Assembly: GCA_003214525.1 (NCBI GenBank)
Contig: QCLN01000001.1
Coordinates: 1 to 64,000, forward strand
Length of the DNA: 64,000 nucleotides
Origin: Pelagibacteraceae bacterium AG-414-M23
GTDB lineage: Bacteria; Pseudomonadota; Alphaproteobacteria; Pelagibacterales; Pelagibacteraceae
Direction of reading: 5' to 3'
The position numbers were made by a program, and so were the translations under genes. Each line of letters begins with the position of its first letter. Position 1 is the stretch's first letter. The notes under the pieces were generated by a model. It was not told the origin of the DNA. It saw nothing but the letters and a program-made list of their open reading frames with translations, and ran no database searches. Below are positions 54,441 to 64,000 of the stretch, in pieces.

Positions 54441-56242
54441 TCTTTGTTAATCCTTAAAACTCCAATAAATGCTTCCTGGGGAATTTCTACTTTACCAAAT
54501 TGTTTTGCCCTTGCTTTACCTTTTTTTTGTTTTTCTAATAATTTCCTCTTTCTATCTAATGCTCCACCACCATGAATTTTTGTTAAAACATCTTTTTTAA
54601 AGCCTTTTATTGTTTCTCTAGCAATGATTTTTCCTCCTATGGCTGCTTGTATAGGTATCATAAAATTATGTCTTGGAATTAAATCCTTTAACTTTTCGCA
54701 AACCTCTCTACCTATGTTTTGAGCAAAATCTTTATGCACCATCATTGCTAATGCATCAACTGGTTCTGTATTTACAAGTATTGACAATTTAACAAGATCT
54801 CCCTCTCTATGTCCCAAAATTTCATAATCAAAGCTAGCATAGCCGCTTGTCATAGATTTTAATCTATCATTAAAATCAAAAACTACTTCGTTTAAGGGTA
54901 TTTCATAATTTAATACCGCTCTATTTCCAGAATAACTTAGATTAGTTTGAATTCCTCTTTTATTTTGGCAAAGTTTAATTATAGGACCTAAATATTCGTC
55001 TGGGGTAATTATTGTTGCTTTAATCCAAGGTTCTTCTATATATTTAATCAACGTTGGATCTGGTAGACTTGAAGGATTTTGTAACTCAATAATTTTCTCA
55101 TTATTAAGATGTACTTTGTAAACAACTCCAGGAGTTGTGGTGATAAGATTGATATCAAATTCTCTCTCCAATCTCTCAGTGATAATTTCAAGATGTAATA
55201 AACCCAAAAAACCACATCTAAAACCTAAACCTAGAGCTGAGGATGACTCTGCTTCGTAAGAAAAACTTGCATCATTTAGTTGAAGTTTTGCAAGACCATC
55301 CTTTAATTTTTGATAATCAGAGCTATCAACTGGAAATAAGCCACAAAAAACTACAGGCTTGCTAGGCTTAAAACCAGGCAAAGCTTTTTCAAGTGGATTA
55401 TTTGCGTCACAAATTGTATCTCCAACTTTTGTATCTGAAAGGTTTTTAATTCCTGTAATTATAAATCCAATTTCGCCTGAATTTAATTCATTGATGTCCT
55501 TCGGTTTTGGAGTAAAAACACCCACCTTCTCAACCGTATACTCTTGATTAGTTGACATCATTCTTATTTTCATATTTTTAAAAATCTTACCATCAATAAC
55601 TCTAACTAAAGTAACAACACCTAAGTAGGTATCGTACCAACTGTCAACTAGTAAACATTTAAGAACATTATATTTGCTACCTTTGGGTGGAGGAAGATCA
55701 GTAACAATAGTTTCAAGTATATCTTCTATTCCTTCTCCTGTTTTTCCTGAGCATGGAATTGCATTTTTTGTTTCAATACCAATTACATCTTCTATTTGTT
55801 TTGAGGTTCTGTCTAAATCAGAAGCAGGAAGATCAATTTTATTTAAAATTGGTATAACTTCATGATTCATATCAAGAGCCTGATAAACATTGGCAAGTGT
55901 TTGTGCTTCTACTCCTTGTGTGCTATCAACAATAAGTATGGAGCCTTCACAGGCATATAGTGATCTACTTACTTCATAACTAAAATCTACATGACCAGGA
56001 GTATCAATTATGTTTAGGATATACTCCTTTCCATTTTTTGATTTATAGTTTAATTTAACAGTTTGAGCTTTAATCGTTATTCCTCTTTCGCGCTCTATAT
56101 CCATAGAATCTAAAACTTGAGCCTTCATTTCTCTATCTGTTAAGCCACCACATTTATGAATGATTCTATCTGCAATAGTAGATTTGCCGTGATCTATATG
56201 AGCAATAATTGCAAAATTTCTAATATTTTCTATCTTATCCAT
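54437..56242 (-). CDS. lepA: Elongation factor 4 (back-translocase LepA)
   Basis: Translational GTPase that remobilises stalled ribosomes. G motifs are [31 protein letters not shown] and NKIDLPASD, with the LepA-specific tail [34 protein letters not shown]. The 601 residues match. It overlaps pheT by one base and is probably cotranscribed with it. Confidence 0.96.
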   Translation of the reverse strand: MDKIENIRNFAIIAHIDHGKSTIADRIIHKCGGLTDREMKAQVLDSMDIERERGITIKAQTVKLNYKSKNGKEYILNIIDTPGHVDFSYEVSRSLYACEGSILIVDSTQGVEAQTLANVYQALDMNHEVIPILNKIDLPASDLDRTSKQIEDVIGIETKNAIPCSGKTGEGIEDILETIVTDLPPPKGSKYNVLKCLLVDSWYDTYLGVVTLVRVIDGKIFKNMKIRMMSTNQEYTVEKVGVFTPKPKDINELNSGEIGFIITGIKNLSDTKVGDTICDANNPLEKALPGFKPSKPVVFCGLFPVDSSDYQKLKDGLAKLQLNDASFSYEAESSSALGLGFRCGFLGLLHLEIITERLEREFDINLITTTPGVVYKVHLNNEKIIELQNPSSLPDPTLIKYIEEPWIKATIITPDEYLGPIIKLCQNKRGIQTNLSYSGNRAVLNYEIPLNEVVFDFNDRLKSMTSGYASFDYEILGHREGDLVKLSILVNTEPVDALAMMVHKDFAQNIGREVCEKLKDLIPRHNFMIPIQAAIGGKIIARETIKGFKKDVLTKIHGGGALDRKRKLLEKQKKGKARAKQFGKVEIPQEAFIGVLRINKD

Positions 56243-58590
56243 TAAGATCTTAATTTTGCACTAACTTTTTCTTCAACATTAGAAATAATTTTCTGTGAAA
56301 TTTCATTTAAATCTTTTTCGTTTAAAGTTTTAAAGTCTGATTGAATAGTAACTTTTAAAGCTATAGATTTTTTTTCTAATGGTATATTCTCACCTTGATA
56401 AACATCAAAAATTTTAACGTTTTTTATTAATGATTTATCAACATTTGATATAATCTCAATTAATTCTTGTGCTTTAAAATCTTTATTAACTACGAAAGCA
56501 AAGTCTCTATCTGATTTTTGATAATCTGAAAAAATTATTGTTTGCTTCTCTTTTTTATTTTGATTTTTATAATTAACTAAATTTTCTAAAAAAATCTCAA
56601 ATCCATAAATTTTATCAATTATTTTTGGATGAATTTCACCAAAATAAGCTAACAATTTTTGGTCCTTTTTTGTTATTACTGAACCCGATCTTCCTGGATG
56701 ATAGTAGCTTGGTGTCTTAGTATCTATGCTAGTTTCATTTTTATCTACACCTAATTCAACTAAAGTTTGTACAACATCTTTTTTGATGCCATAAACGTCT
56801 AATAGATTCTCTTTTCTAATACCACAAATAACAGTTTTTTGCTGGCCAGGTATCTTTCCAGTAAAATAAGGTCCAATTTCAAATAAAGACTGATTTTCAA
56901 AGCCTCTATCAATATTTTTTTTTAAAAAATAAATTAAATTTGGATAAAGGGAACTTCTTAAAACATTTAAATCGGAGCTTATTGGATTAACAATTTTTAT
57001 TTCTTTAAAGTTTTCTCTGAAAGTATTATTGATTTTTTGATCTGTAAATGACCAAGTAATTGCTTCTAAATATCCTTTTGAAGCAATGGATCGCTGAGCT
57101 AAATGAAAATGTCTTTGAAAAAAATCCAAAGTTGGTTTTAATCTTTTTTTTTCAGGTTCAATGGATTGAATTTTATCAAATCCTTTAATTCTTATAATCT
57201 CTTCTACTAAATCAATTTGACCATATATGTCTGGTCTCCAGCTTGGAATTTCTACACTGAGAACTTTACCTTTTTTTTTAATTTTAAAGCCTAAATTTTC
57301 CAAAATTTTAATTATTTCAAAAGTTTTTATTTGTATCCCAATTGTTTTAGAAACAAGATTTGGATCGAATAATATTTTTTTAATCTCTATTTTTTTTGTA
57401 GATTGAATATCTAATTTTGATACTTGTCCTCCACAAATTTTCACTATCATTTCAGAGGCTTTTTCAAGTCCTATAGAAATAGAATTTGGATCAATTCCTC
57501 TTTCAAATCTAAACTTCGCATCACTATTTAATTCCAATTTTTTTGCAGTTTTTCTCGTGACTTCAGGATCAAAATAAGCTGATTCCAATAAAATATTTTT
57601 TGTATTTAACTCTGTTCCTGATCTTGTTCCACCTATTATTCCTCCTAACCCTAAGACTCCTTGATGGTCTGATATAACACACATTCCATCATCTAATTTA
57701 TAATCTTTATTATCTAAAGCTCTAAAACTTTCACCTTTTTTAGAATTTCTTACGATTATTCCTTTGTTTATTTTATCTACGTCATAAGCATGCAATGGTC
57801 TATTTAAGTCAAACATTACGTAGTTAGTTATATCAACTACTGCTGAAATTGGTCTTAAACCTAATGAAAGAATTCTTTTTTTTAGCCAATCTGGGCTTTC
57901 TTGATTTTTAATATTTTTAATAAGACAACTTCCAAATATTGTACAAGCTTGGTTTTTACTTTTTTCTATCTTTACTTTTAGATTTTGCTTAACAGTTTTT
58001 TTTATTTTGCTAAATTTATTGTTTACTAATTTTCCAAATCCACTGGCTGAAAGGTCCCTGGCTATTCCTCTAATACCTAAACAATCTGGTCTATTTGGAG
58101 TTATTGATAGTTCAATTACATTGTCTGAATTATTCTTAAAATAACTTTTTCCTATTTTATTATTGTAACTTTGTTTTAATTCTATAATACCTTCGCTTTC
58201 ATTTGATAAATTCAGCTCTGATTCAGAACAAAGCATTCCATAAGATGTTTCTCCCCTTATTTTTGAAACTTCTAGTTTCATATTATTTTTTGGAATTACT
58301 GAGCCTGGTGGAGCATAAATAGTTAATAATTTATCCTTTGCATTTGGTCCTCCACAGACAACTTTTACTAATTCTTTTTTTCCGATATCAACATGACATA
58401 GTTTTAATCTATCAGCATTTGGGTGCTTTTCTGCTTTAACAATTTTTGCAACAATAAAATCGCTTAATTCATTTTTCACAGGCTCGACTTTTTCAACTTC
58501 TAAACCTGTATTATTTAATTTTTCAATAATTTGTGCTTCAGTCTTGTTCGTTTTTAAATGATCTTTAAGCCAATCTTTTGTAAATTTCAT
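56242..58590 (-). CDS. pheT: Phenylalanyl-tRNA synthetase beta subunit
   Basis: Large subunit of the alpha2-beta2 enzyme. It begins with a B1 and tRNA-binding (EMAP-like) domain ([24 protein letters not shown]), followed by B3/B4 ([19 protein letters not shown]) and B5 ([16 protein letters not shown]) with the catalytic-like region, and ends in a ferredoxin-fold anticodon-binding domain ([16 protein letters not shown]). Length 782 is standard. It overlaps pheS by four bases. Confidence 0.96.
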   Translation of the reverse strand: MKFTKDWLKDHLKTNKTEAQIIEKLNNTGLEVEKVEPVKNELSDFIVAKIVKAEKHPNADRLKLCHVDIGKKELVKVVCGGPNAKDKLLTIYAPPGSVIPKNNMKLEVSKIRGETSYGMLCSESELNLSNESEGIIELKQSYNNKIGKSYFKNNSDNVIELSITPNRPDCLGIRGIARDLSASGFGKLVNNKFSKIKKTVKQNLKVKIEKSKNQACTIFGSCLIKNIKNQESPDWLKKRILSLGLRPISAVVDITNYVMFDLNRPLHAYDVDKINKGIIVRNSKKGESFRALDNKDYKLDDGMCVISDHQGVLGLGGIIGGTRSGTELNTKNILLESAYFDPEVTRKTAKKLELNSDAKFRFERGIDPNSISIGLEKASEMIVKICGGQVSKLDIQSTKKIEIKKILFDPNLVSKTIGIQIKTFEIIKILENLGFKIKKKGKVLSVEIPSWRPDIYGQIDLVEEIIRIKGFDKIQSIEPEKKRLKPTLDFFQRHFHLAQRSIASKGYLEAITWSFTDQKINNTFRENFKEIKIVNPISSDLNVLRSSLYPNLIYFLKKNIDRGFENQSLFEIGPYFTGKIPGQQKTVICGIRKENLLDVYGIKKDVVQTLVELGVDKNETSIDTKTPSYYHPGRSGSVITKKDQKLLAYFGEIHPKIIDKIYGFEIFLENLVNYKNQNKKEKQTIIFSDYQKSDRDFAFVVNKDFKAQELIEIISNVDKSLIKNVKIFDVYQGENIPLEKKSIALKVTIQSDFKTLNEKDLNEISQKIISNVEEKVSAKLRS

Positions 58591-59654
58591 TTGCTTAGAC
58601 CTCTATAATTTGTTGGAACATCTAAGGGATCAAAACCATAATAATTTAACCATCTATAATCACACTCAAAAAATGATCTTAAATCATTAATTCCATATTT
58701 TAACATTGCTAATCTATCTATACCTATTCCAAATGCAAAACCTTGATATTTATTTGGATCAACTTTTGAGTTTTTAAGAACATTTGGATGAACCATTCCA
58801 CATCCAAGTATTTCTAACCACTTATCTCCTTCACCAATTATAATTTTGTTATTTTCAATTCTATATCCAATATCAACTTCTGCTGAAGGTTCCGTAAATG
58901 GAAAATGGCTTGGACGAAATCTCATTTTAATTTTTTCTACTTCAAAAAACTCTTTTACAAAATAATTTAAACAACCTTTTAAATGACCCATAGTTATATT
59001 TTTATCAATATGAAGTCCCTCGAGTTGATGAAACATGGGAGTATGAGTCTGATCGCTATCGCTTCTATATGTTCTTCCTGGCGCTATTATTTTAAATGGT
59101 GGTTTTCCTTTTAACATTGTTCTTACTTGAACTGGAGAAGTATGCGTTCTTAATAATGTTTGCATATTTTCTTCAATATAAAAAGTATCATGCATATCTT
59201 TTGCGGGATGATTTTCAGGTGTATTTAGCGCAGTAAAATTGTAATATTCACTTTCAACATCAGGACCTTCTTCAACACTAAAACCGATTTCAGAAAATAT
59301 AGATGAAATTTCATCAATTACTTGTGATACTGGATGTATTTTGCCAATTTTAAAATCTTTTTCTGGCAATGTTACATCATCATTTTCTTTTTTAACCCGT
59401 TCATCTATTTCGGAATCAACTAACTTTATAGCTTTTTCATTAAATAGTTTTGTTAGTTCTTGCTTTGCATTATTTATTTCTGAAGCTGCTTTTTTTTTAT
59501 CCTCTGGAGATAATGATCCAAGCTTTTTAAACTCTGTATTTATTAAACCATTTTTTCCGAAAATCTTAATTCTTATAATATCTACTTCTTGAGAGTTTTT
59601 AGCTTTAATAAGTTTATCTTTAAATTCATCTTTTAATTTTTCAAAATCCGACAT
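58587..59654 (-). CDS. pheS: Phenylalanyl-tRNA synthetase alpha subunit
   Basis: Catalytic class II subunit. The N-terminal coiled coil (residues 1-90) is followed by [57 protein letters not shown] (motif 2), [14 protein letters not shown] and [18 protein letters not shown] (motif 3). Length 355 is normal. It follows rplT after 43 bases. Confidence 0.97.
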   Translation of the reverse strand: MSDFEKLKDEFKDKLIKAKNSQEVDIIRIKIFGKNGLINTEFKKLGSLSPEDKKKAASEINNAKQELTKLFNEKAIKLVDSEIDERVKKENDDVTLPEKDFKIGKIHPVSQVIDEISSIFSEIGFSVEEGPDVESEYYNFTALNTPENHPAKDMHDTFYIEENMQTLLRTHTSPVQVRTMLKGKPPFKIIAPGRTYRSDSDQTHTPMFHQLEGLHIDKNITMGHLKGCLNYFVKEFFEVEKIKMRFRPSHFPFTEPSAEVDIGYRIENNKIIIGEGDKWLEILGCGMVHPNVLKNSKVDPNKYQGFAFGIGIDRLAMLKYGINDLRSFFECDYRWLNYYGFDPLDVPTNYRGLSK

Positions 59655-59697
59655 TTATACAGATTATTTCTTAACTTGAGAAAAACAATAGTGAAGA

Positions 59698-60054
59698 TTA
59701 ATTAAGTGCAGCTTGGGCTTTTTTAACAATATTTTTAAAGGCTTCTGGATTATCGTAAGCTATCTCAGCTAGAATCTTTCTATCTATTTTTATTCCTGAT
59801 TTATTTAGACCATGAATAAATTTAGAGTAAGTTAAACCTTCTGACCGAACCCCTGCATTAATTCTTTGAATCCATAGTGATTTAAAATCTCTTTTTTTAT
59901 TTCTTCTATCTCTGTAAGCATATTGCATAGCTTTTTCCATAGCTTGCCTTGCAACTCTTATAGTATTTTTTCTTCTTCCCCACTGTCCTTTAACTGCTTT
60001 TAAAACTTTTTTATGTTTTGCTTTGCTTGTTACACCTCTTTTAACTCTTGCCAT
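59698..60054 (-). CDS. rplT: 50S ribosomal protein L20
   Basis: Early assembly protein of the large subunit, and in many bacteria a repressor of its own operon through the infC leader. The 118 residues show [61 protein letters not shown] and [10 protein letters not shown]. It lies one base after rpmI. Confidence 0.97.
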   Translation of the reverse strand: MARVKRGVTSKAKHKKVLKAVKGQWGRRKNTIRVARQAMEKAMQYAYRDRRNKKRDFKSLWIQRINAGVRSEGLTYSKFIHGLNKSGIKIDRKILAEIAYDNPEAFKNIVKKAQAALN

Positions 60055-60055
60055 C

Positions 60056-60262
60056 TTATCCTCTTAAATTATAAGGCATATACGATTTAACTATCTTGCT
60101 GTCTTGTTTTGACATTATAGTAGTGCCTCTTTGTTTTCTTATTTGTGAATTAGTTCTTTTAATCATTCCATGTCTTTTACCAGCTTGTGGCATAACGACT
60201 TTACCTCTTGAAGTAATTTTAAATCTTTTTTTAGCTGAACTTTTAGTTTTTAATTTAGGCAT
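60056..60262 (-). CDS. rpmI: 50S ribosomal protein L35
   Basis: A 68-residue basic protein, [31 protein letters not shown], the standard L35 start, ending SYMPYNLRG. It sits between infC and rplT in the classic infC-rpmI-rplT order. The 50 bases before it, after infC, contain no strong hairpin. Confidence 0.96.
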   Translation of the reverse strand: MPKLKTKSSAKKRFKITSRGKVVMPQAGKRHGMIKRTNSQIRKQRGTTIMSKQDSKIVKSYMPYNLRG

Positions 60263-60312
60263 AATTTTTATGGGGTTTATACAAAATCCAAACTTTTTTA
60301 CAACCTGAATAA

Positions 60313-60858
60313 TTATATTGGTTGAATTACCATAATCATTTGTTTTCCATCAAATTTTGGCTGTAACTCAATTTTTCCTACGTTTTCCATATCAACTTTA
60401 ATTTTATCCATTAACTCATTTCCAAGATTTTTATGCTGAAGCTCTCTTCCTCTAAACTTAATTGTAAATTTAACTTTATCTCCTTTTGACAGAAACTTTT
60501 GTGCATTTTTAATTTTGAAAGTATAGTCATGAACTTCGGTCACTGGTCTTAGTTTTATTTCTTTTAATTCTACTTTTTTTTGATTTTTTTTTGCTTTACT
60601 TGCTTTTTTTTGTTGGTCATATTTATATTTTCCAATATCCATTATTTTACAAACTGGAGGCCGAGCATTAGGTGCGATCTCAATTAAATCTAAACCTTCT
60701 TTTTTAGCTTTGCTGATAGCTTCTTGTAAATTTAAAATTCCCAAGTTTTGACCGTCGCTATCAATAACCTGGACTTCAGAGGAATTTATTCTGTTGTTAT
60801 ATCTTGGGCCAAAAGATTTATTTCTTCTTTGAAAAAAATTTTGCTTGAAGTCTGGCAC
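60313..60858 (-). CDS. infC: Translation initiation factor IF-3
   Basis: Keeps ribosomal subunits apart and checks the start codon. N-domain: [24 protein letters not shown] and [22 protein letters not shown]-domain: [27 protein letters not shown] and [17 protein letters not shown]. The start is GTG at 60858, overlapping the thrS stop (TAGTG). IF-3 genes are often autoregulated by rare start codons such as AUU; here a GTG coupled to thrS would serve instead. The N-terminus carries about 15 extra residues ([15 protein letters not shown]). Confidence 0.94.
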   Translation of the reverse strand: MPDFKQNFFQRRNKSFGPRYNNRINSSEVQVIDSDGQNLGILNLQEAISKAKKEGLDLIEIAPNARPPVCKIMDIGKYKYDQQKKASKAKKNQKKVELKEIKLRPVTEVHDYTFKIKNAQKFLSKGDKVKFTIKFRGRELQHKNLGNELMDKIKVDMENVGKIELQPKFDGKQMIMVIQPI

Positions 60859-62774
60859 TAAATTGATGGGGCTTTATTTAAGGTGATGTATTTTTTAATA
60901 AATTCGTCTACTAACATATTTTCTTGTTCATTTGAGTCCAACTTTCTAATAGTTACTGCGTTGGAGTCAACTTCTTTTTTTCCACATATTAATAGCATCG
61001 GAACCTTTGCATTTGAATGTTCACGAATTTTATAATTTAAATTATGATTTTTTAAATCTGCCTCACAAGAAATGCCTGAATTTTTAATTTTTTTAGAAAC
61101 AAATAGTGCATAATCATTAAAATCATCTGAAACTGGAATTACAACAGACTGAAGTGGTGATAACCAGAATGGTAATTTACCTGAGTAGTTTTCAATTAAT
61201 ATTCCAATAAATCTTTCAAGAGATCCAAATAAAGCTCTATGCAGCATAACAGGAATTTTTTTTGAACCATCTTTATCAACATAACTTGCTCCTAATCTTC
61301 CAGGTAAATTTAAATCAACCTGTAAAGTGCCACATTGCCAGTCTCTACCTATTGCATCTCTTAATACAAATTCTATCTTTGGACCATAGAATGCACCTTC
61401 TCCTTTGTTAATACTGTATTCTAGTTTTGAAGCCTCTACTGCTTTCATTAATGCAGCTTCAGATTTATCCCACACATCATCATCTCCTACTCTTAAATCT
61501 GGTCTATCAGAATATTTTAAAATTACATTTTCAAATCCTAAATCTTTATAAATTTCTAAAATTAAATTTGTAACCGATAAACACTCTTCAGTAATTTGAT
61601 CTTCTGTACAAAATATATGGGCATCGTCTTGCGTAAATGCTCTTACTCTTAAAAGCCCATGCAAAGCTCCCGATGGTTCATATCTATGTACTTTACCAAA
61701 TTCCGACATTTTAAAAGGTAGGTCTCTATAACTTTTTAAACCCTGATTAAAAACTTGAACACACCCAGGGCAGTTCATCGGTTTTATAGCAAATATTTTT
61801 TGATCTGGTGTTTCAGATATATACATGTTTGCTCCAAACTTTTCCCAATGGCCTGATTTTTCCCATAGAGATCTATCTAAAATTTCTGGTGTATTAATTT
61901 CTTTATACCCTGCTTGATCTTGCTTATGTCTCATATAAGAAACTAGTTTTTGAAATAAAGCCCACCCTTTCTCGTGCCAGAAAACTGCACCAGGACTTTC
62001 TTCTCTAAAATGAAAAAGATCCATTAACTTGCCTAATTTTCTGTGGTCGCGTTTTTCAGCTTCTTCAATTCTTTTTAAATAATTATCTAAATCTTTTTGA
62101 TTAGACCAGCTTGTGCCGTACACTCTCTGAAGCATTTCATTGTTTGAGTCTCCTCTCCAATATGCTCCTGAAACTTTTGTTAACTTAAAATATTTACCTA
62201 TTTTTCCAGTGGATGTCAGGTGTGGACCCCTACAAAGATCATGCCATTTTCCATGAAAATAAATTGAGACATCTTCTCCCTCTGGAATATTTTGGATAAT
62301 TTCAGCTTTATAAATTTCACCAATTTTTTTAAAGTGTTCAATAGCTTTTTGTCTTGGCCAAACTTCTCTTATGGTTTTTTCATCCCTTTCAACTATTTCC
62401 CTCATTTTATTTTCAATTTTGTTTAAATCTTCATCTATAAAAGGCTCCTTTCTAGCAAAATCATAATAAAAACCATCTTCAATAACAGGACCTATTGTAA
62501 CTTGCGTTCCAGGAAATAATTCTTGAACAGCCATTGCTAAAATGTGTGCCGTATCATGTCTTATTGTTTCAAGACCTTCTTTATCTTTTGATGTAAATAT
62601 TTTTACGGAACAATCTTTTTCAATTACTGTATTAAGGTCTTTCAATTTACCATCAATACTTATCAAAAGGGCGTTTTTTGAAAGGGATTTACTTATCTTT
62701 TCAGCAACCTGCAAGCCGGTAACTTTTTTATCAAAATTAAGTTTGTTTCCGTCTGGTAAAGTTATATTTAACAT
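60858..62774 (-). CDS. thrS: Threonyl-tRNA synthetase
   Basis: Class II synthetase with the TGS domain (MLNITLPDGNKLNF), the editing domain (RHDTAHILAMAVQELFP, and the HxxxH/C pattern HGKWHDLCRGPHL), catalytic core with NTPEILDRSLWEKSGHW, KPMNCPGCVQVF, HRYEPSGALHGLLRVRAFTQDDAHIF and the C-terminal anticodon-binding domain. Length 638 is standard. It starts one base from the glycosyltransferase stop and is translationally coupled to infC. Confidence 0.97.
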   Translation of the reverse strand: MLNITLPDGNKLNFDKKVTGLQVAEKISKSLSKNALLISIDGKLKDLNTVIEKDCSVKIFTSKDKEGLETIRHDTAHILAMAVQELFPGTQVTIGPVIEDGFYYDFARKEPFIDEDLNKIENKMREIVERDEKTIREVWPRQKAIEHFKKIGEIYKAEIIQNIPEGEDVSIYFHGKWHDLCRGPHLTSTGKIGKYFKLTKVSGAYWRGDSNNEMLQRVYGTSWSNQKDLDNYLKRIEEAEKRDHRKLGKLMDLFHFREESPGAVFWHEKGWALFQKLVSYMRHKQDQAGYKEINTPEILDRSLWEKSGHWEKFGANMYISETPDQKIFAIKPMNCPGCVQVFNQGLKSYRDLPFKMSEFGKVHRYEPSGALHGLLRVRAFTQDDAHIFCTEDQITEECLSVTNLILEIYKDLGFENVILKYSDRPDLRVGDDDVWDKSEAALMKAVEASKLEYSINKGEGAFYGPKIEFVLRDAIGRDWQCGTLQVDLNLPGRLGASYVDKDGSKKIPVMLHRALFGSLERFIGILIENYSGKLPFWLSPLQSVVIPVSDDFNDYALFVSKKIKNSGISCEADLKNHNLNYKIREHSNAKVPMLLICGKKEVDSNAVTIRKLDSNEQENMLVDEFIKKYITLNKAPSI

Positions 62775-63925
62775 TAGTTTAATAGCTTTTTATACTCTGA
62801 ATAAGTAGAAAAACACATTTTTTCAACATCAAATTTTCTTATTACATTATTTCTAGCATCTTCTTTGATTTTATTTGCTGTTTCAAAGTCTAAATCTATA
62901 GCAAAAATTAATTTTTTTAAAAGATCCTCCGAATTTCCTGCTTCAAACAAATAACCACTTTTTTTATCAACAATTGTCTCGTTTGATCCTCCTATATTGC
63001 TTGCTATTACAATTTTTTCCATTGCTTGCCCTTCAACTGCAACTCTTCCAAATGCTTCGGGCTCTATAGAAGAGGACACAACTAGATGAGATAAATTGTA
63101 TATACTTGGCATATTTTTTATATGTTCAATAAATTTAACATCATTTATTAATCTGTATTGTTCTACAAGACGTTGAAGTTTTTTTTTATATATTTTTCTT
63201 CCTTGATCGTTTCCAAGTATTACTGCGGTAAATAAAATATCTGGACGTATTAGTTTTAAATTTTTGATAGCTTCAATAAACATTTCTTGACCTTTCCAAG
63301 CTGTTAATCTTCCAGGCAATAAAATAATTTTTTTACTTTTATCTAAACTATGCTCTGAGAGTAGTCTATTTTCTTTTTCTTCCTCAACGTTTTTGCTATT
63401 AAAATATTCAAGATTAATTCCGCGAAAAATTACTAATAATTTCTTATTGTGAATATAATCTTTATATTTTTCATATATGTGTGAAAAAATAAAATTGGAA
63501 CCACAAATTATAAGATCAGATTTTAACATTACAGAATTGTAAAATTTTTTTATAGGAGACTTAAAATTATATGTACCATGAAAAGTTGTTACAAATTTTC
63601 TCCTGGTAATTCTTGTTGCGAAATAACAAGACCAGGCTGGCGCTCTACTCCTTGCATGAACAATATTAATGTTAAGAAATATTATAATTAAGGATAGAAT
63701 TATTGCATTAATTAATATTAATATTGGATTTTTACTATGCACAGGAAGTCTTATTATTTTTACTTTTTTTTTATCTACATATTTAAGTAAGTCGCCTCCG
63801 CTAGTAACAACATATGATCCAAAATCTTTTTCATGAAGATAGTGAGCAATATCGTAACAACCTGTTTCTGCTCCTCCATATCCAAGCTTTGGTATAACTT
63901 GTAAAACTTTTATTTTTGATGGCAT
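62774..63925 (-). CDS. Glycosyltransferase family 4 protein
   Basis: A 383-residue GT-B enzyme: KVLQVIPKLGYGGAETGCYDIAHYL at the acceptor end, VHARSRAPAWSCYFATRI, KIILLPGRLTAWKGQEMFIEAI and VVSSSIEPEAFGRVAVEGQAMEKIVIASNIGG (the E-x7-E donor motif). A hydrophobic patch (PILILINAIILSLIIIFLNI) suggests membrane association. It probably takes part in lipopolysaccharide core or O-chain synthesis. Its position at the head of thrS-infC-rpmI-rplT-pheST is a coupling of convenience. The last 75 bases of the window lie upstream of it and show no complete gene. Confidence 0.9.
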   Translation of the reverse strand: MPSKIKVLQVIPKLGYGGAETGCYDIAHYLHEKDFGSYVVTSGGDLLKYVDKKKVKIIRLPVHSKNPILILINAIILSLIIIFLNINIVHARSRAPAWSCYFATRITRRKFVTTFHGTYNFKSPIKKFYNSVMLKSDLIICGSNFIFSHIYEKYKDYIHNKKLLVIFRGINLEYFNSKNVEEEKENRLLSEHSLDKSKKIILLPGRLTAWKGQEMFIEAIKNLKLIRPDILFTAVILGNDQGRKIYKKKLQRLVEQYRLINDVKFIEHIKNMPSIYNLSHLVVSSSIEPEAFGRVAVEGQAMEKIVIASNIGGSNETIVDKKSGYLFEAGNSEDLLKKLIFAIDLDFETANKIKEDARNNVIRKFDVEKMCFSTYSEYKKLLN

Positions 63926-64000
63926 TTATATTCTTATAATAATATCATAAGTTAACACAAACATTTATGTCAAAATTTAAATTTATTAGAATATCTAAGA

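Noticed and set aside
63967-64000. Start of a plus-strand gene (MSKFKFIRISK...)
   Set aside because: Only 11 codons are inside the window; plausible but not supportable.

Overview
The window looks like a streamlined, very AT-rich alphaproteobacterium of the SAR11/Pelagibacterales type. This is inferred from four things: AT-rich codon use; tiny or overlapping intergenic gaps (no gene-free stretch reaches 300 bases); alphaproteobacterial gene orders (cmk-rpsA-ihfB, trpF-trpB-trpA-accD-folC-trxA, hisD-DUF2948-murA, rpmH-rnpA-yidD-yidC-argB, bolA-DnaJ-cobS-cobT); and a GcrA regulator plus a tRNA-His without an encoded G-1. No rRNA genes were seen, so the taxonomy is not proven.

Layout. 1-2.1 kb: argF (cut by the window edge) and a frameshifted argD. 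2.3-6.7 kb: gcrA, an NDUFA9-like oxidoreductase, rnd, then kdsD-lptC-lptB for lipopolysaccharide supply and export; lptB carries a stop codon and a frameshift. 6.7-16.2 kb: a long plus-strand run aroA-cmk-rpsA-ihfB-pyrF-trpF-trpB-trpA-accD-folC. 16.2-20.7 kb, minus strand: a trxA split by a hairpin insert, then exonuclease I, a PD-(D/E)XK exonuclease, a DUF2130 protein with tandem repeats and an unknown gene whose leader holds two copies of a structured RNA motif. 20.7-23.9 kb: hisG-hisZ-hisS directly behind an odd tRNA-His. 24.2-28.6 kb: a cold-shock gene, tRNA-Phe, infA, hisD, DUF2948, murA, dcd and small ORFs. 28.7-36.9 kb: tRNA-Thr, a VTT membrane protein, rpmH-rnpA-yidD-yidC, argB, a HAD phosphatase, dapD-dapE, a histone-deacetylase-like enzyme and a SET-domain protein. 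36.9-41 kb, minus strand: truA-fmt-def and two unknown envelope proteins. 41-49.8 kb: aroK-aroB, bolA, a J-domain protein, cobS-cobT, a RegB-type sensor kinase, gyrB and tRNA-Ser. 49.8-54.4 kb: a five-gene surface-glycan patch in mixed orientation. 54.4-63.9 kb, minus strand: lepA, pheT-pheS, rplT, rpmI, infC, thrS and a glycosyltransferase.

Most genes are core metabolism and translation. The stretches that ordinary annotation does not explain are: (i) a 49-nt insert with a perfect 15-bp hairpin placed exactly inside the thioredoxin active-site codons; (ii) two tandem RNA elements with co-varying stems before an unknown/nuclease gene set; (iii) a tRNA-His with aberrant D and T loops abutting hisS; and (iv) disrupted reading frames in argD and lptB, which may be sequence errors. 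All family assignments come from reading motifs by eye. No database search was run.
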